This document shows positions 48,003 through 56,204 of a stretch of DNA of 64,000 bases, in pieces. The stretch comes from Serpens sp035497915. Lineage in GTDB: Bacteria; Pseudomonadota; Gammaproteobacteria; Pseudomonadales; Pseudomonadaceae. The notes under the pieces are model-generated. The model saw nothing but the letters and a program-made list of their open reading frames with translations, made no database searches and was not told where the DNA came from. The stretch covers positions 4,047-68,046 of the forward strand of contig NZ_DATJCS010000021.1 in NCBI RefSeq assembly GCF_035497915.1. Direction: 5' to 3'. Positions within the stretch are counted from its first letter, which is position 1. Every line of letters starts with the position of its first letter. The position numbers were made by a program, and so were the translations under genes.

Positions 48003-50117
48003 TTAGAAGTCGAGCTGGTAGCCCAGGGTGAAGGTGCGACCGCGTCCGGCGAAGTACTGGTCGTCCCGGGTGCTGGCGGCCTGGGCGTAGTAGGTCATGT
48101 AGTCGCGGTCGAGCAGGTTCTCGATCCCCAGGCTGACCTCGCCGACCGGCAGGCGGTAGCCGAGCGAGGCATCCACCAGGCTGTAGCCGTCGAAGTGCAG
48201 GTCGGGGGTGTCGAAGCTGCGGCTGGCGTAGTGATTGGCCTGCAGGCGGCTGTTCAGCCGGTCGGTCCAGCGGGCCTGCCAGCTCAGTCCGAGGCGGTCC
48301 GGCGCGATGTTGGCGCCGTCCAGGTCGGTGTCGACCTTGCCGTCGCCGTCGGTGTCGGATTCACCGGTGAGCCGGGCATAGCTGGCCTGCAGGCGGTGCG
48401 CGTCGCTGACCTGCCAGCCGGCGGTGGCCTCGACGCCGGCGATCTCGGTGCGCTCGCGGCGCACCTGGAACACCCCGCCGACCCGCTCGAGGCGTGAACC
48501 CAGGTCCGAGTCGGACTCGAAATAGCTGATCTCGACGTCGACTGCCTGGCCGCTCAGGCGCAGGCCGACCTCGCGGTTGTCGGTGACCACCGGCTGCAGG
48601 TCGAGGAAGCTGTCGACCCGCTGGTCGGGCTGGCTGATGCCGCGCAGCACACGACCGACATCGGGCATGCCGAAGCCTTCCGAGTAGTTGGCGAAGAGCT
48701 GCGCCCACTCGTTGACCTGGAACACCACCCCGGCGTTGTAGAGGGTTTCCTCGAAGTCGGGCTTGCCGCCTTCGACGCTCACGCCGGCGGGCGGGCTGTT
48801 GGAGGCGATGGTGCGGAAGCTGTCGACCTCCAGTTCGGCGAATTCGTGGCGCACGCCGCCGTGCAGGGTCAGCCGTTCGCTGGCGCGCAGTTCCGCCTGG
48901 GCGAACGGGGCGACGTTGCGGAACACGGTTTCCGGCACCCACTCGCGATCGGTGGCGATCAGCATCTGGCGCGTGGTGTCCTGCAGGACGTCGACGCCGC
49001 CGGTGAGCTTGAGGTGCCCGTCGAACAGGCCGTCGCGACTGAGACTGAGCTTGCCGCCGAACTTGTCCGACTCGTTCTGCGACTGGTCGAACAGCGTTCC
49101 GACCGGGGCGATGGCCGCGTCCTGGAAGCTGCCCAGGACCCCACCGCCGTAGCGGGCACGAAAGCGCTGGCCGAACAGCTGGGCGGTGAGCAGGTTACCG
49201 GCCAGGTCGGCATCGGTGTAGGTCAGCGCGCCGGCCAGCACCTCGTTCTGCGGCGCCTTGCCCAGCGGCTGGCCCTTGCGCGAGGTGGCCGGGAGATCGG
49301 CGGCGCGGTCGCCCGGCACGTTGACGTAGTCGTGCTCGCCTTCGAGCTGGAAGCGGTTGACCATCAGCTCCAGGTTGCGGTCGGAGTCGAACCAGTAGCC
49401 GAGCTTCGCCAGCAGGTCGGTGCTGGTGGAATCCATGATGTCGCCCTGGGTGTCGTCGACGCCGATCAGCCGGTCGTTGGCGTCGTAGTGCATGCCGCGG
49501 CTCTGGCCGCTGACGGCGGCCAGGTAGTCCCAGTCGCCCTGGTTGCCTTCGATGCGGTAGTCCAGCTTGTAGCCCATGCCTGCGCCGGCGAAGTCGTCGG
49601 CGGCTTCCAGGCTGACTCCGGCATGCTGCTTGAGGGTTCCGCCCTGCGGCCGGCGGGTGACGTAGTTGATGATCCCGCCAGTGGCGCCCAGGCCGTGTTC
49701 GGCGCTGGCGCCGTGGATCACCTCGATGCGCTCGACCATCGACAGGTCCAGGGTGTAGCCGTCGCGCCCGCCGGCACGCAGGGGCGTGGATTGCGGTACC
49801 CCGTCGATCATGATCAGCGCCGCCCGGCCCCGGAAGGTCTCGCCCGCGTTGCTCAGCTTCTGCCGGCTGGGCGAATAGGAAGGGATCAGATTGCTCAGCA
49901 CCTGGCCGTGGTCCGAGGTGATCGCCAGCTGTTCCTCGATCTGTGCCCGGGTGATGACGGTGATCTTCTGCGGTGTTTTGCCGACTTCGCTCTTGCCGCG
50001 GGTGGCGTTGATGGTGAGGGTGTCGAGTTCGAGGGTTTCCCCGGCGATGGCCGGTGCGCAGGGCACGGTCATGAACGCCAGGGAAATGCAGACGCACAGG
50101 CGGGTTTTGCGGAACAC
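48003..50117 (-). CDS. TonB-dependent outer-membrane siderophore receptor
   Basis: 704 residues. GTG at 50117 is chosen because AGGAG lies 7 nt ahead and it produces a signal peptide (RLCVCISLAFMTVPCAPAIA). The TonB-box region ETLELDTLTINATRGKSEVG is next, then a plug domain (ALIMIDGVPQSTPLRAGGRD, MVERIEVIHGASAEHGLGAT, GGIINYVTRRP) and a 22-strand barrel ending in the usual aromatic YQLDF. The plug style resembles IutA/ChtA-type receptors for hydroxamate siderophores; the ligand cannot be read from sequence. It sits 85 bp after the second receptor gene. Confidence 0.88.
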   Translation of the reverse strand: MFRKTRLCVCISLAFMTVPCAPAIAGETLELDTLTINATRGKSEVGKTPQKITVITRAQIEEQLAITSDHGQVLSNLIPSYSPSRQKLSNAGETFRGRAALIMIDGVPQSTPLRAGGRDGYTLDLSMVERIEVIHGASAEHGLGATGGIINYVTRRPQGGTLKQHAGVSLEAADDFAGAGMGYKLDYRIEGNQGDWDYLAAVSGQSRGMHYDANDRLIGVDDTQGDIMDSTSTDLLAKLGYWFDSDRNLELMVNRFQLEGEHDYVNVPGDRAADLPATSRKGQPLGKAPQNEVLAGALTYTDADLAGNLLTAQLFGQRFRARYGGGVLGSFQDAAIAPVGTLFDQSQNESDKFGGKLSLSRDGLFDGHLKLTGGVDVLQDTTRQMLIATDREWVPETVFRNVAPFAQAELRASERLTLHGGVRHEFAELEVDSFRTIASNSPPAGVSVEGGKPDFEETLYNAGVVFQVNEWAQLFANYSEGFGMPDVGRVLRGISQPDQRVDSFLDLQPVVTDNREVGLRLSGQAVDVEISYFESDSDLGSRLERVGGVFQVRRERTEIAGVEATAGWQVSDAHRLQASYARLTGESDTDGDGKVDTDLDGANIAPDRLGLSWQARWTDRLNSRLQANHYASRSFDTPDLHFDGYSLVDASLGYRLPVGEVSLGIENLLDRDYMTYYAQAASTRDDQYFAGRGRTFTLGYQLDF

Positions 50118-50168
50118 GTGAAAGCTCCTGGTGGTTTTTTGTATTGAGGAAGAGAGCGGGAGCCGAGG

Positions 50169-50190
50169 GGCCGGCGGGGATCCGCCGACC
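50169..50190. repeat. Intercistronic stem-loop between receptor genes
   Basis: GGCCGGCGG pairs with CCGCCGACC (one C/A mismatch) around GGAT, in the 85-bp gap between the two receptor genes. No U-tract follows in the leftward direction. Confidence 0.55.
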
Positions 50191-50202
50191 ATCGGCATGC
50201 CG

Positions 50203-52161
50203 TCAGAGGTCGTAGTTGAGCCCGACGAACAGGCTGCGGCCCATGAGGATGTTGTCGACCGAGCGGGCGACGTCGTCGCGTTTCTCGTTGGCCAGGTTGT
50301 TGATGCCCGCCTTGAGCGCCAGCTCCGGGGTCGCCTGGTAGCGTGCGCCCAGGTTGAGGGTGTGGTAGGCGTCGCTTTCCACGCTCGGCCGGGCGGCGGA
50401 GACATACAGCAGCTGGCTGCCGGTGTACTGGTAGTCGAGGTTGGCACCCAGTTTCGCCGTGGCCTGCCAGTCGATGCCGACGTTCGCGAGGTGGCGGGGC
50501 GTGTTGCGCAGGGTTTCGCCGCTGTCGCGGTTCTCGCTGTCGGCGTAGGTGTAGTTGGCGCGCAGGCCGATGGCCGGGTTGAGCGCGTAGCGCCCCTGCA
50601 GCTCGTAGCCGCGGATGCGCGCCTTGTCGACGTTGCTGTAGGTCATCACGCTCGGCCGGTAGCCGGCGCGCCAGCTGTCGGTGTAGATCATGTCCTTGAT
50701 GTCGTTGGCGAAGAACATGACGCCGGCCTCCAGGCGGTCATCCTGGTACAGCGTGCCCAGCTCGTAGCTGGTGGCGGTTTCCGGCTTGAGGTCGGGGTTG
50801 CCGACCAGGCTGCACATGCCGCGGCAGGCCAGCACGCTGTAGCTGTCGTCGAGCTGGTAGATGCTCGGCGCCTTGAAGGCCTTGCCGGCGCCGCCCTTGA
50901 TCACCCAGTGGCTGGTGAGGTTGTACACGCCATAGACGCGCGGGCTGAATTCGCCGCCAAAGCTGTCGTGGTCGTCCCAGCGCCCGCCGAGGGTGATGTC
51001 CAGGGCGCCGAGGGAGAATTCGTCCTGCAGGTAGAGGGCCTGCTGGTCCACGCGAACCTCCGAGCCCAGGTTCTGGCTGTGGGCGAGCTCGGTGCGGCGC
51101 AGTTCGCCGCCGGCGGTGAGCCGGTGGTTGCCGAGCAGGCCGCTGAGCTGGCCGTCGAGGGTGTCGTTGATCTGGCTGACGTTGCCCTTCCCGCCGCGCA
51201 GGGTGGTCATCAGCTCGGAGTCGTCCATCAGGTCGACGTCCTCGTGGTAATAGCGCACGCGGGTCTCAAGCGCGTCCCAGTTGCCGGTGTGGCTCAGGCC
51301 GAGGGTCCAGCGCTCCATTTCCTGCAGGTTGGTCGGGAAGGAAACGCCCGAGTTGTTCCAGGTGGCCTTGCGGTCGTCGCTGCGATAGCTCATGTCCAGG
51401 TCGACCGTCTGCTGCTCGTCCACCAGCCAGCTCAGCGCGCCCAGCGCACTGCCGGCCTGGCGTTTCTCCGTGGCGTCGGTGTTGGGGAAGACGGTCTGCT
51501 CGGAGCGCCAAGCGGCCTGGTCGGTCGATTCCAGGATCAGGTTGCCGAGCAGTACGTTGTCGACCAGGGCGCCGCCGAGGTAGCCGCTGGCGCGGTGACG
51601 GTCGCCGGACTCGCCCTCGGTGGGATGTTCGTACAGGTAGCCAATGCCGGCCTGGGGCGTGCCGGAGGGCTGGCGCAGGATCACGTTGACCACGCCGCCC
51701 AGCGCGTCGGCGCCGTACAGCGAGGACATCGGCCCGCGAATCACCTCGATGCGTTCGATGGCGGCCATCGGGATCGAGGACAGGTCGAAGTCGTTGGCGT
51801 AGTTGGAGGTCAGCGCCTCGCGCGAATTGACGCGCCGGCCGTTGATCAGCAGCAGGGTGTAGTCCGAATCCATGCCGCGCAGCTTGATCTCCTGGCGACC
51901 GTAGGACGAGGCGGGGCTGATCTGGGTGCCCGGCAGGTACTTGATCGCATCGGCCAGGGTATGCACCGGCCGCTTCGCCAGCTCTTCGCGGGTCACGACC
52001 GAGACGCTGGCCGGTGCGCTCAGCTCGCTGTGCGCGGTCTGGGTGGCGGAAATGACGATGTTGTTTGCGATCTCGAGCGTATCGGCCAGGGCGAGGCCGG
52101 GCAGCAGGCTGGCCAGCAGGGTCAACGGCAAGTGACGGGGACGGCGGAGGAAAGCAGACAT
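50203..52161 (-). CDS. TonB-dependent outer-membrane receptor (CirA/FepA-like)
   Basis: 652 residues from MSAFLRRPRHLPLTLLASLL (signal peptide ending ALA), with GGAG 9 nt before the ATG. The plug shows ELAKRPVHTLADAIKYLPGT, SDYTLLLINGRRVNSREALT and IERIEVIRGPMSSLYGADAL, with GGVVNVI following. The barrel ends with LFVGLNYDL. A two-cysteine loop (VLACRGMCSLVGNPDLKPET) near residue 455 is typical of the catecholate CirA group. First gene of the leftward iron operon, 113 bp from a likely Fur box. Confidence 0.9.
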   Translation of the reverse strand: MSAFLRRPRHLPLTLLASLLPGLALADTLEIANNIVISATQTAHSELSAPASVSVVTREELAKRPVHTLADAIKYLPGTQISPASSYGRQEIKLRGMDSDYTLLLINGRRVNSREALTSNYANDFDLSSIPMAAIERIEVIRGPMSSLYGADALGGVVNVILRQPSGTPQAGIGYLYEHPTEGESGDRHRASGYLGGALVDNVLLGNLILESTDQAAWRSEQTVFPNTDATEKRQAGSALGALSWLVDEQQTVDLDMSYRSDDRKATWNNSGVSFPTNLQEMERWTLGLSHTGNWDALETRVRYYHEDVDLMDDSELMTTLRGGKGNVSQINDTLDGQLSGLLGNHRLTAGGELRRTELAHSQNLGSEVRVDQQALYLQDEFSLGALDITLGGRWDDHDSFGGEFSPRVYGVYNLTSHWVIKGGAGKAFKAPSIYQLDDSYSVLACRGMCSLVGNPDLKPETATSYELGTLYQDDRLEAGVMFFANDIKDMIYTDSWRAGYRPSVMTYSNVDKARIRGYELQGRYALNPAIGLRANYTYADSENRDSGETLRNTPRHLANVGIDWQATAKLGANLDYQYTGSQLLYVSAARPSVESDAYHTLNLGARYQATPELALKAGINNLANEKRDDVARSVDNILMGRSLFVGLNYDL

Positions 52162-52273
52162 GAAGACTCCATTGCGGGGGTATTCCCGGTTGGGGGTGCC
52201 GCCGAAACGTGCGGAGCAGAGAGAAAGGGGCTGGCGACGGGCAGGGATGCTAAAGTGCCGGTGCCTGGTAATC

Positions 52274-52292
52274 AATAGTAAACATTATCATT
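52274..52292 (-). promoter_or_regulatory. Probable Fur box
   Basis: Read leftward, AATGATAATGTTTACTATT resembles the Fur consensus: two GATAAT-like hexamers, the left half AATGATAAT exact. It lies 113 bp ahead of the first receptor gene in the 303-bp gap to the divergent methyltransferase. The AT-rich stretch 52270-52305 stands out in this GC-rich region and probably includes the promoter; nothing else is evident in the gap. Confidence 0.7.
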
Positions 52293-52464
52293 TAGATTAA
52301 GCTTAACGATGCGCGCCCGGCCGCTGGGGAGGGGAGGCAAGCCATCCGGCCCGCCTCAGGGGGTGCCAGACAAGGCGCAGCCGGGTGTACAACACTCCAA
52401 TCCGGCGGCGTCATCACTGTGGTTGCGCAGCGGTGATGCGCGGCTTGAACGAAGGAGGTTTTCT

Positions 52465-53205
52465 ATGCCCAAGGCCGCCCCGTTCGAGGAACACCATGAA
52501 CGCTACGACGCCTGGTTTGGCGAGCATGCGTTCGCTTATCTGTCGGAGCTGCTGGCCTTGCGGCCTTTCGTGCCCTGGCAGGGGCGTGGCCTCGAAATCG
52601 GCGTCGGCACGGGTCGTTTTGCCGCGCCGCTGGGGGTGGGGGTGGGGCTGGACCCCGCACCGGCCATGCTGGCGCACGCCGCGGCGCGCGGCATAGAGGT
52701 GGTCGAAGGGGTGGCCGAGCACCTGCCGTTCGCCGACCACAGCTTCGATCACGCGCTGCTGGTGACCACCCTGTGCTTCCTTGATGCGCCCGACCAGGCG
52801 TTGCGCGAAGCGCGGCGGGTGCTGACGCCGGACGGACGCCTGGTGATCGGCTTCGTCGACCGCAACAGTGCATTGGGGCAGCTCTACGCACAGCGCCGGG
52901 AACAGAGCCTGTTCTACCGGGAAGCGACCTTCCGCTCTGCCGAGGAGGTGGAGCAATTGCTGCTGGGCAGCGGGTTCGCGATCGAGGCCTGGGGCCAGAC
53001 GCTGGCCCAGGCGCCGGACGAGATGTGCGAAATCGACCCGTTGCGGCCGGGGCACGGCCAGTGCCCGTTCGTGGTGGTGGCAGCCTCTCCGGCGTGCGCG
53101 CCTTCCGAGGTCAGCCTGGCGGGCTGGGTGCGGGCGCCGGAGGAGCGCCCTGGGCCGGGGGCGGGACTGGTCAGGCGGGCCGACCGCTTTACCGGGCCTG
53201 GATGA
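52465..53205 (+). CDS. Class I SAM-dependent methyltransferase, substrate unknown
   Basis: 246 residues from MPKAAPFEEHHERYDAWFGE, with a perfect AGGAGG 6 nt before the ATG. Motif I LEIGVGTGRFAAPLGVGVGL (near 42), motif II/III HLPFADHSFDHALLVTTLCF and the post-motif EARRVLTPDGRLVIGFVDR define the Methyltransf_11 type (UbiE/BioC-like). It lacks the ordered cysteine set of arsenite methyltransferase ArsM. It is divergent from the receptor operon and its 3' end overlaps the convergent thioredoxin-like gene by 17 bp. Its partner pathway is not evident. Confidence 0.85.
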   Translation: MPKAAPFEEHHERYDAWFGEHAFAYLSELLALRPFVPWQGRGLEIGVGTGRFAAPLGVGVGLDPAPAMLAHAAARGIEVVEGVAEHLPFADHSFDHALLVTTLCFLDAPDQALREARRVLTPDGRLVIGFVDRNSALGQLYAQRREQSLFYREATFRSAEEVEQLLLGSGFAIEAWGQTLAQAPDEMCEIDPLRPGHGQCPFVVVAASPACAPSEVSLAGWVRAPEERPGPGAGLVRRADRFTGPG

Positions 53206-53425
53206 GGGCGGCGATCTCGCTGGGCGTCAGTACCTTGCCCACCGAGACCACCTGGTCGTCGATGGCCAGCGCCGGGGTGGACATCACGCCGTGGGCGGCG
53301 ATCTCGGCAAAGTCGGTGACCTTCTGCACGTCGGCCTCACGCCCGAGGCTGGCCAGCGCCGCCTGGGTGTTCTCGGTGAGGGTCAGGCACTTCTTGCAGC
53401 CGGAGCCGAGGATTTTGATGATCAT
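53189..53425 (-). CDS. Small thioredoxin-fold protein (CxxC, redox-active disulfide family)
   Basis: 78 residues starting MIIKILGSGCKKCLTLTENT; cysteines 10 and 13 form the CxxC pair and VMSTPALAIDD carries the cis-Pro of the thioredoxin fold. This 'redox-active disulfide protein 2' family is commonly encoded beside COG0701 permeases, as here (16 bp downstream of one). It may help deliver thiol-bound metalloid or keep permease cysteines reduced; this role is inferred. Last gene of the leftward arsenic arm. Confidence 0.88.
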   Translation of the reverse strand: MIIKILGSGCKKCLTLTENTQAALASLGREADVQKVTDFAEIAAHGVMSTPALAIDDQVVSVGKVLTPSEIAALIQAR

Positions 53426-53441
53426 GTGATTCTCCTTGGGT

Positions 53442-54446
53442 TCAGAGGAACAGGTAGGCGAGGCTGTTGAACAGGTAGCCGATCAGCATGATGCCGACCA
53501 CGACGATGGCCAGGAACAGGGCCAGCAGCGGCGCCTTGACCACCTTCTTGAGCATGATCAGCGACGGCAAGGACAAGGCGGTCACCGCCATCATGAAAGC
53601 CAGCACCGTGCCCAGGCCAACCCCCTTGGCGACGAGCGCCTCGGCGATCGGCAGGGTGCCGAAGATGTCGGCGTACATCGGCACGCCGACCAGCGCGGCC
53701 AGCGGCACCGACCACCAGTTGTCCTGGCCGATCACCGTGGTGATCAGGTCCTGCGGAATCCAGTTGTGAATGGCGGCGCCGATGCCCACGCCGATCAGGA
53801 TGTACAGCCAGACCTTGCGGATGATGTCGGCGACCTGCTCGCGGGCATAGGTCAGGCGGTCGCGCAGGGTCAGTTGTTCCTGCGGCAGATCCAGCACCTT
53901 GTGCTGGGTGACGAAGGCTTCGACGTACTGCTCCATGCGCGCCTGGCCGATCAGCGTGCCGCCGAGCACCGCCAGCACGATGCCCACCACCATGTAGGCC
54001 AGGGCAATCGACCAGTTGAAGATGCTGGCCAGCAGGATCATCGACGCCAGATCAACGAGCGGTGAGGAGATCAGGAACGAGAAGGTCACCGCCAGCGGCA
54101 GGCCCGAACTGGTGAAGCCGATGAACAGCGGGATGGACGAGCAGGAGCAGAACGGCGTGACTGTGCCCAGCAGGGCGCCGGTGAGGTTGGCCTTGAAGCC
54201 GCGCAGGCCGCCGAGAATCCTGCGGGTGCGCTCGGGCGGGAAATAGCTCTGCACCCAGGAGATGGCGAAGATCAGCACCGACAGCAGGATGAAGATCTTG
54301 ATCACGTCATAGATGAAGAAGTGCAGGCTGCCGCCGAGGCGGCTGGCCATGTCCAGACCGAACACGTCCTCGACCAGCAGGCGGACCAGCCAGGACAGCC
54401 AGTCCATGCGCAGCAGCTGATCGTTCAGCCATTGGAAAATGCCCAT
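53442..54446 (-). CDS. ArsP-type permease (COG0701, DUF318)
   Basis: 334-residue membrane protein, about eight helices in two repeats. The first repeat has TPFCSCSSIPLFIGFTSSGL with Cys100 and Cys102; the second has VPMYADIFGTLPIAEALVAK. This family includes ArsP, an efflux permease for trivalent organoarsenicals (methyl- and phenyl-As(III)), with the cysteines implicated in binding. It sits between acr3 and the CxxC protein, 11 bp from acr3, so an arsenic role is likely; substrate is inferred. Confidence 0.87.
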   Translation of the reverse strand: MGIFQWLNDQLLRMDWLSWLVRLLVEDVFGLDMASRLGGSLHFFIYDVIKIFILLSVLIFAISWVQSYFPPERTRRILGGLRGFKANLTGALLGTVTPFCSCSSIPLFIGFTSSGLPLAVTFSFLISSPLVDLASMILLASIFNWSIALAYMVVGIVLAVLGGTLIGQARMEQYVEAFVTQHKVLDLPQEQLTLRDRLTYAREQVADIIRKVWLYILIGVGIGAAIHNWIPQDLITTVIGQDNWWSVPLAALVGVPMYADIFGTLPIAEALVAKGVGLGTVLAFMMAVTALSLPSLIMLKKVVKAPLLALFLAIVVVGIMLIGYLFNSLAYLFL

Positions 54447-54457
54447 CGTGTTTCCCT

Positions 54458-55534
54458 TTAGTGGCGCGGCAGCGCGCGTTCATACCAGCTGCGGCTGTTG
54501 TTGATCAGCTTCACCAGCCATAGCATCACCGGCACCTCGATCAGCACGCCGACCACCGTGGCCAGCGCGGCGCCGGAGTTGAAGCCGTACAGCACGATGG
54601 CCACCGCCACCGCGAGTTCGAAGAAGTTGGAGGCGCCGATCATGGTCGAGGGGCCGGCCACATCGTGACGGACTTTGAGCGAGCGGTTCAGGGCGTAGCC
54701 CAGGGCTGCGATGAACAGCGTCTGCAGCAGGATCGGCACCGCCAGCATGCCGATGACCAGGGGTTGGGCGACGATGGCTTCACCCTGGAAGGAGAACAGC
54801 AGCACCAGGGTAGCGAGCAGGGCGACGATGGAGAACGGCGAGATCTTCGCCAGTGCGGCCTGGAAGGTCGCCTCGCCACGCGTCATCAGTCGGGCGCGCA
54901 GGAACTGGGCAATCGCCAGCGGGATGACGATGTACATCACTACCGATAGCAGCAGGGTGTCCCAGGGCACCGGAATCGACGACACGCCGAGCAGCAGGGC
55001 AACGATGGGCGCGAAGGCGAACACCATCACCAGGTCATTGAGCGCCACCTGGGTGAGAGTGAAGTTGGCGTTGCCGTTGCACAGGTTGCTCCACACGAAC
55101 ACCATCGCCGTGCAGGGCGCGGCGCCGAGCAGGATCAGCCCGGCCATGTAACTGTCCAGTTCGCCGGCGGGCAGCCAGTCGGCGAACAGCACCTTGATGA
55201 ACAGCCAGCCGATCAGCGCCATGGAGAACGGCTTGACCACCCAGTTGACGAACAGGGTGACGCCCATGCCGGCCTTCTGCTGGCGCACCTCGTGCAGCGC
55301 GCCGAAGTCGATCTTCATCAGCATCGGGATGATCATCACCCAGATCAGCACGCCGACCGGCAGATTGACCTTGGCCACCTCCAGCGCGCCGACCGCCTGC
55401 GCCGCCGCCGGCAGGTACAGACCGAGCAGGGTGCCGGCAACGATGCACAGGAAGACCCAGAGAGTCAGGTAGCGCTCGAAGACACCGAGCGGGGCGCCGG
55501 CGGCCTGGGCCGCCACTTCACAGGGACTGGACAT
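54458..55534 (-). CDS. acr3: Arsenite efflux transporter Acr3
   Basis: BART-superfamily As(III)/H+ antiporter with ten predicted helices, 358 residues. The transport-essential Cys141 lies in LILLGAAPCTAMVFVWSNL, and NANFTLTQVALNDLVMVFAF and GASNFFELAVAVAI are further Acr3 signatures. It opens the leftward arm, about 310 bp from the divergent arsR. Together with the trx-type ArsC it provides arsenate reduction plus arsenite export. Confidence 0.96.
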   Translation of the reverse strand: MSSPCEVAAQAAGAPLGVFERYLTLWVFLCIVAGTLLGLYLPAAAQAVGALEVAKVNLPVGVLIWVMIIPMLMKIDFGALHEVRQQKAGMGVTLFVNWVVKPFSMALIGWLFIKVLFADWLPAGELDSYMAGLILLGAAPCTAMVFVWSNLCNGNANFTLTQVALNDLVMVFAFAPIVALLLGVSSIPVPWDTLLLSVVMYIVIPLAIAQFLRARLMTRGEATFQAALAKISPFSIVALLATLVLLFSFQGEAIVAQPLVIGMLAVPILLQTLFIAALGYALNRSLKVRHDVAGPSTMIGASNFFELAVAVAIVLYGFNSGAALATVVGVLIEVPVMLWLVKLINNSRSWYERALPRH

Positions 55535-55599
55535 GATGTTTCCTTTTTCTTGCAGGTGCCGGACGGCAGGTGGTCAGGTGCCAGGCCTTGAGTGCCGAT

Positions 55600-55619
55600 A
55601 CATTCGAAAATCTGAATGT
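55600..55619. promoter_or_regulatory. ACATTC-N8-GAATGT palindrome upstream of acr3
   Basis: A 6-bp perfect inverted repeat 66 bp ahead of the acr3 ATG, in an AT-rich patch. Its AT-rich ATTC/GAAT half-sites and location suit an ArsR operator for the leftward arm; assignment is inferred. Confidence 0.5.
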
Positions 55620-55711
55620 TTTGGTTTCTCTGCCTGCGTGATGGGCGCCCGTACGGAAGATGAGTATTCCATCCCCTCGCTGTGGCGCCCTAGGTGCCGG
55701 CGCTCGCAGGC

Positions 55712-55744
55712 TTTACTTCATATGTGGCGGATAATATATTCGCC
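55712..55744 (+). promoter_or_regulatory. Probable arsR promoter overlapped by a palindromic operator
   Basis: TTTACT (55712-55717), 17-nt spacer, TATATT (55735-55740), with the imperfect palindrome GGCGGATAATATATTCGCC (55726-55744) covering the -10. This is the expected layout for autorepression by ArsR. The start point would be near 55747, about 100 nt before the arsR ATG. The rest of the 310-bp gap has no supported gene. Confidence 0.6.
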
Positions 55745-55844
55745 AAAACGAATTAACAACCGAGCCTTACGATGAGCCGCAAAACCAGATCCGCGAGCGC
55801 ATCAAGATGTTCGTGCTGGTGAAGAACAAACACTGAGGATTGCC

Positions 55845-56201
55845 ATGGTCGAGCACCTGACCCCCACCACGGTTTTCAAATGCCTGGCCGACGAAACCCG
55901 CGCGCGCATGACCCTGCTGATCGCCCGCGAAGGCGAGCTGTGTGTCTGCGAGCTGACCGCGGCGCTGGAGGAGAGCCAGCCGAAGATTTCCCGCCACCTC
56001 GCCCTGCTGCGCAGCAGCGGTGTGCTGGAGGATCGCCGCCAGGGCCAGTGGGTGCATTACCGTCTGCACCCCGATCTGCCGGACTGGGTGCATGAGATGC
56101 TCAGCACCATCCTGGCGGCCAACAAACACTGGCTGCGGCCGAATGCCGAGCGCCTGGAGGGCATGCGCAACCGCCCCGAGCGCACCGGCGCCTGCGCCTG
56201 A
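55845..56201 (+). CDS. arsR: Arsenic-responsive repressor ArsR
   Basis: 118-residue winged-helix repressor of the SmtB/ArsR family. The metalloid site is the classic ELCVCEL with Cys33 and Cys35 in the recognition region (ArsR1 type), and the DNA helix is SQPKISRHLALLRSSGVLED. GAGGATT precedes the ATG. It should repress both divergent arms and release on As(III). Confidence 0.95.
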   Translation: MVEHLTPTTVFKCLADETRARMTLLIAREGELCVCELTAALEESQPKISRHLALLRSSGVLEDRRQGQWVHYRLHPDLPDWVHEMLSTILAANKHWLRPNAERLEGMRNRPERTGACA

Positions 56202-56204
56202 CGC

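Noticed and set aside
52465..53205. Arsenite methyltransferase ArsM
   Set aside because: The conserved ArsM cysteine set is missing and the gene lies outside the ars operons, facing the opposite way to the adjacent arm.
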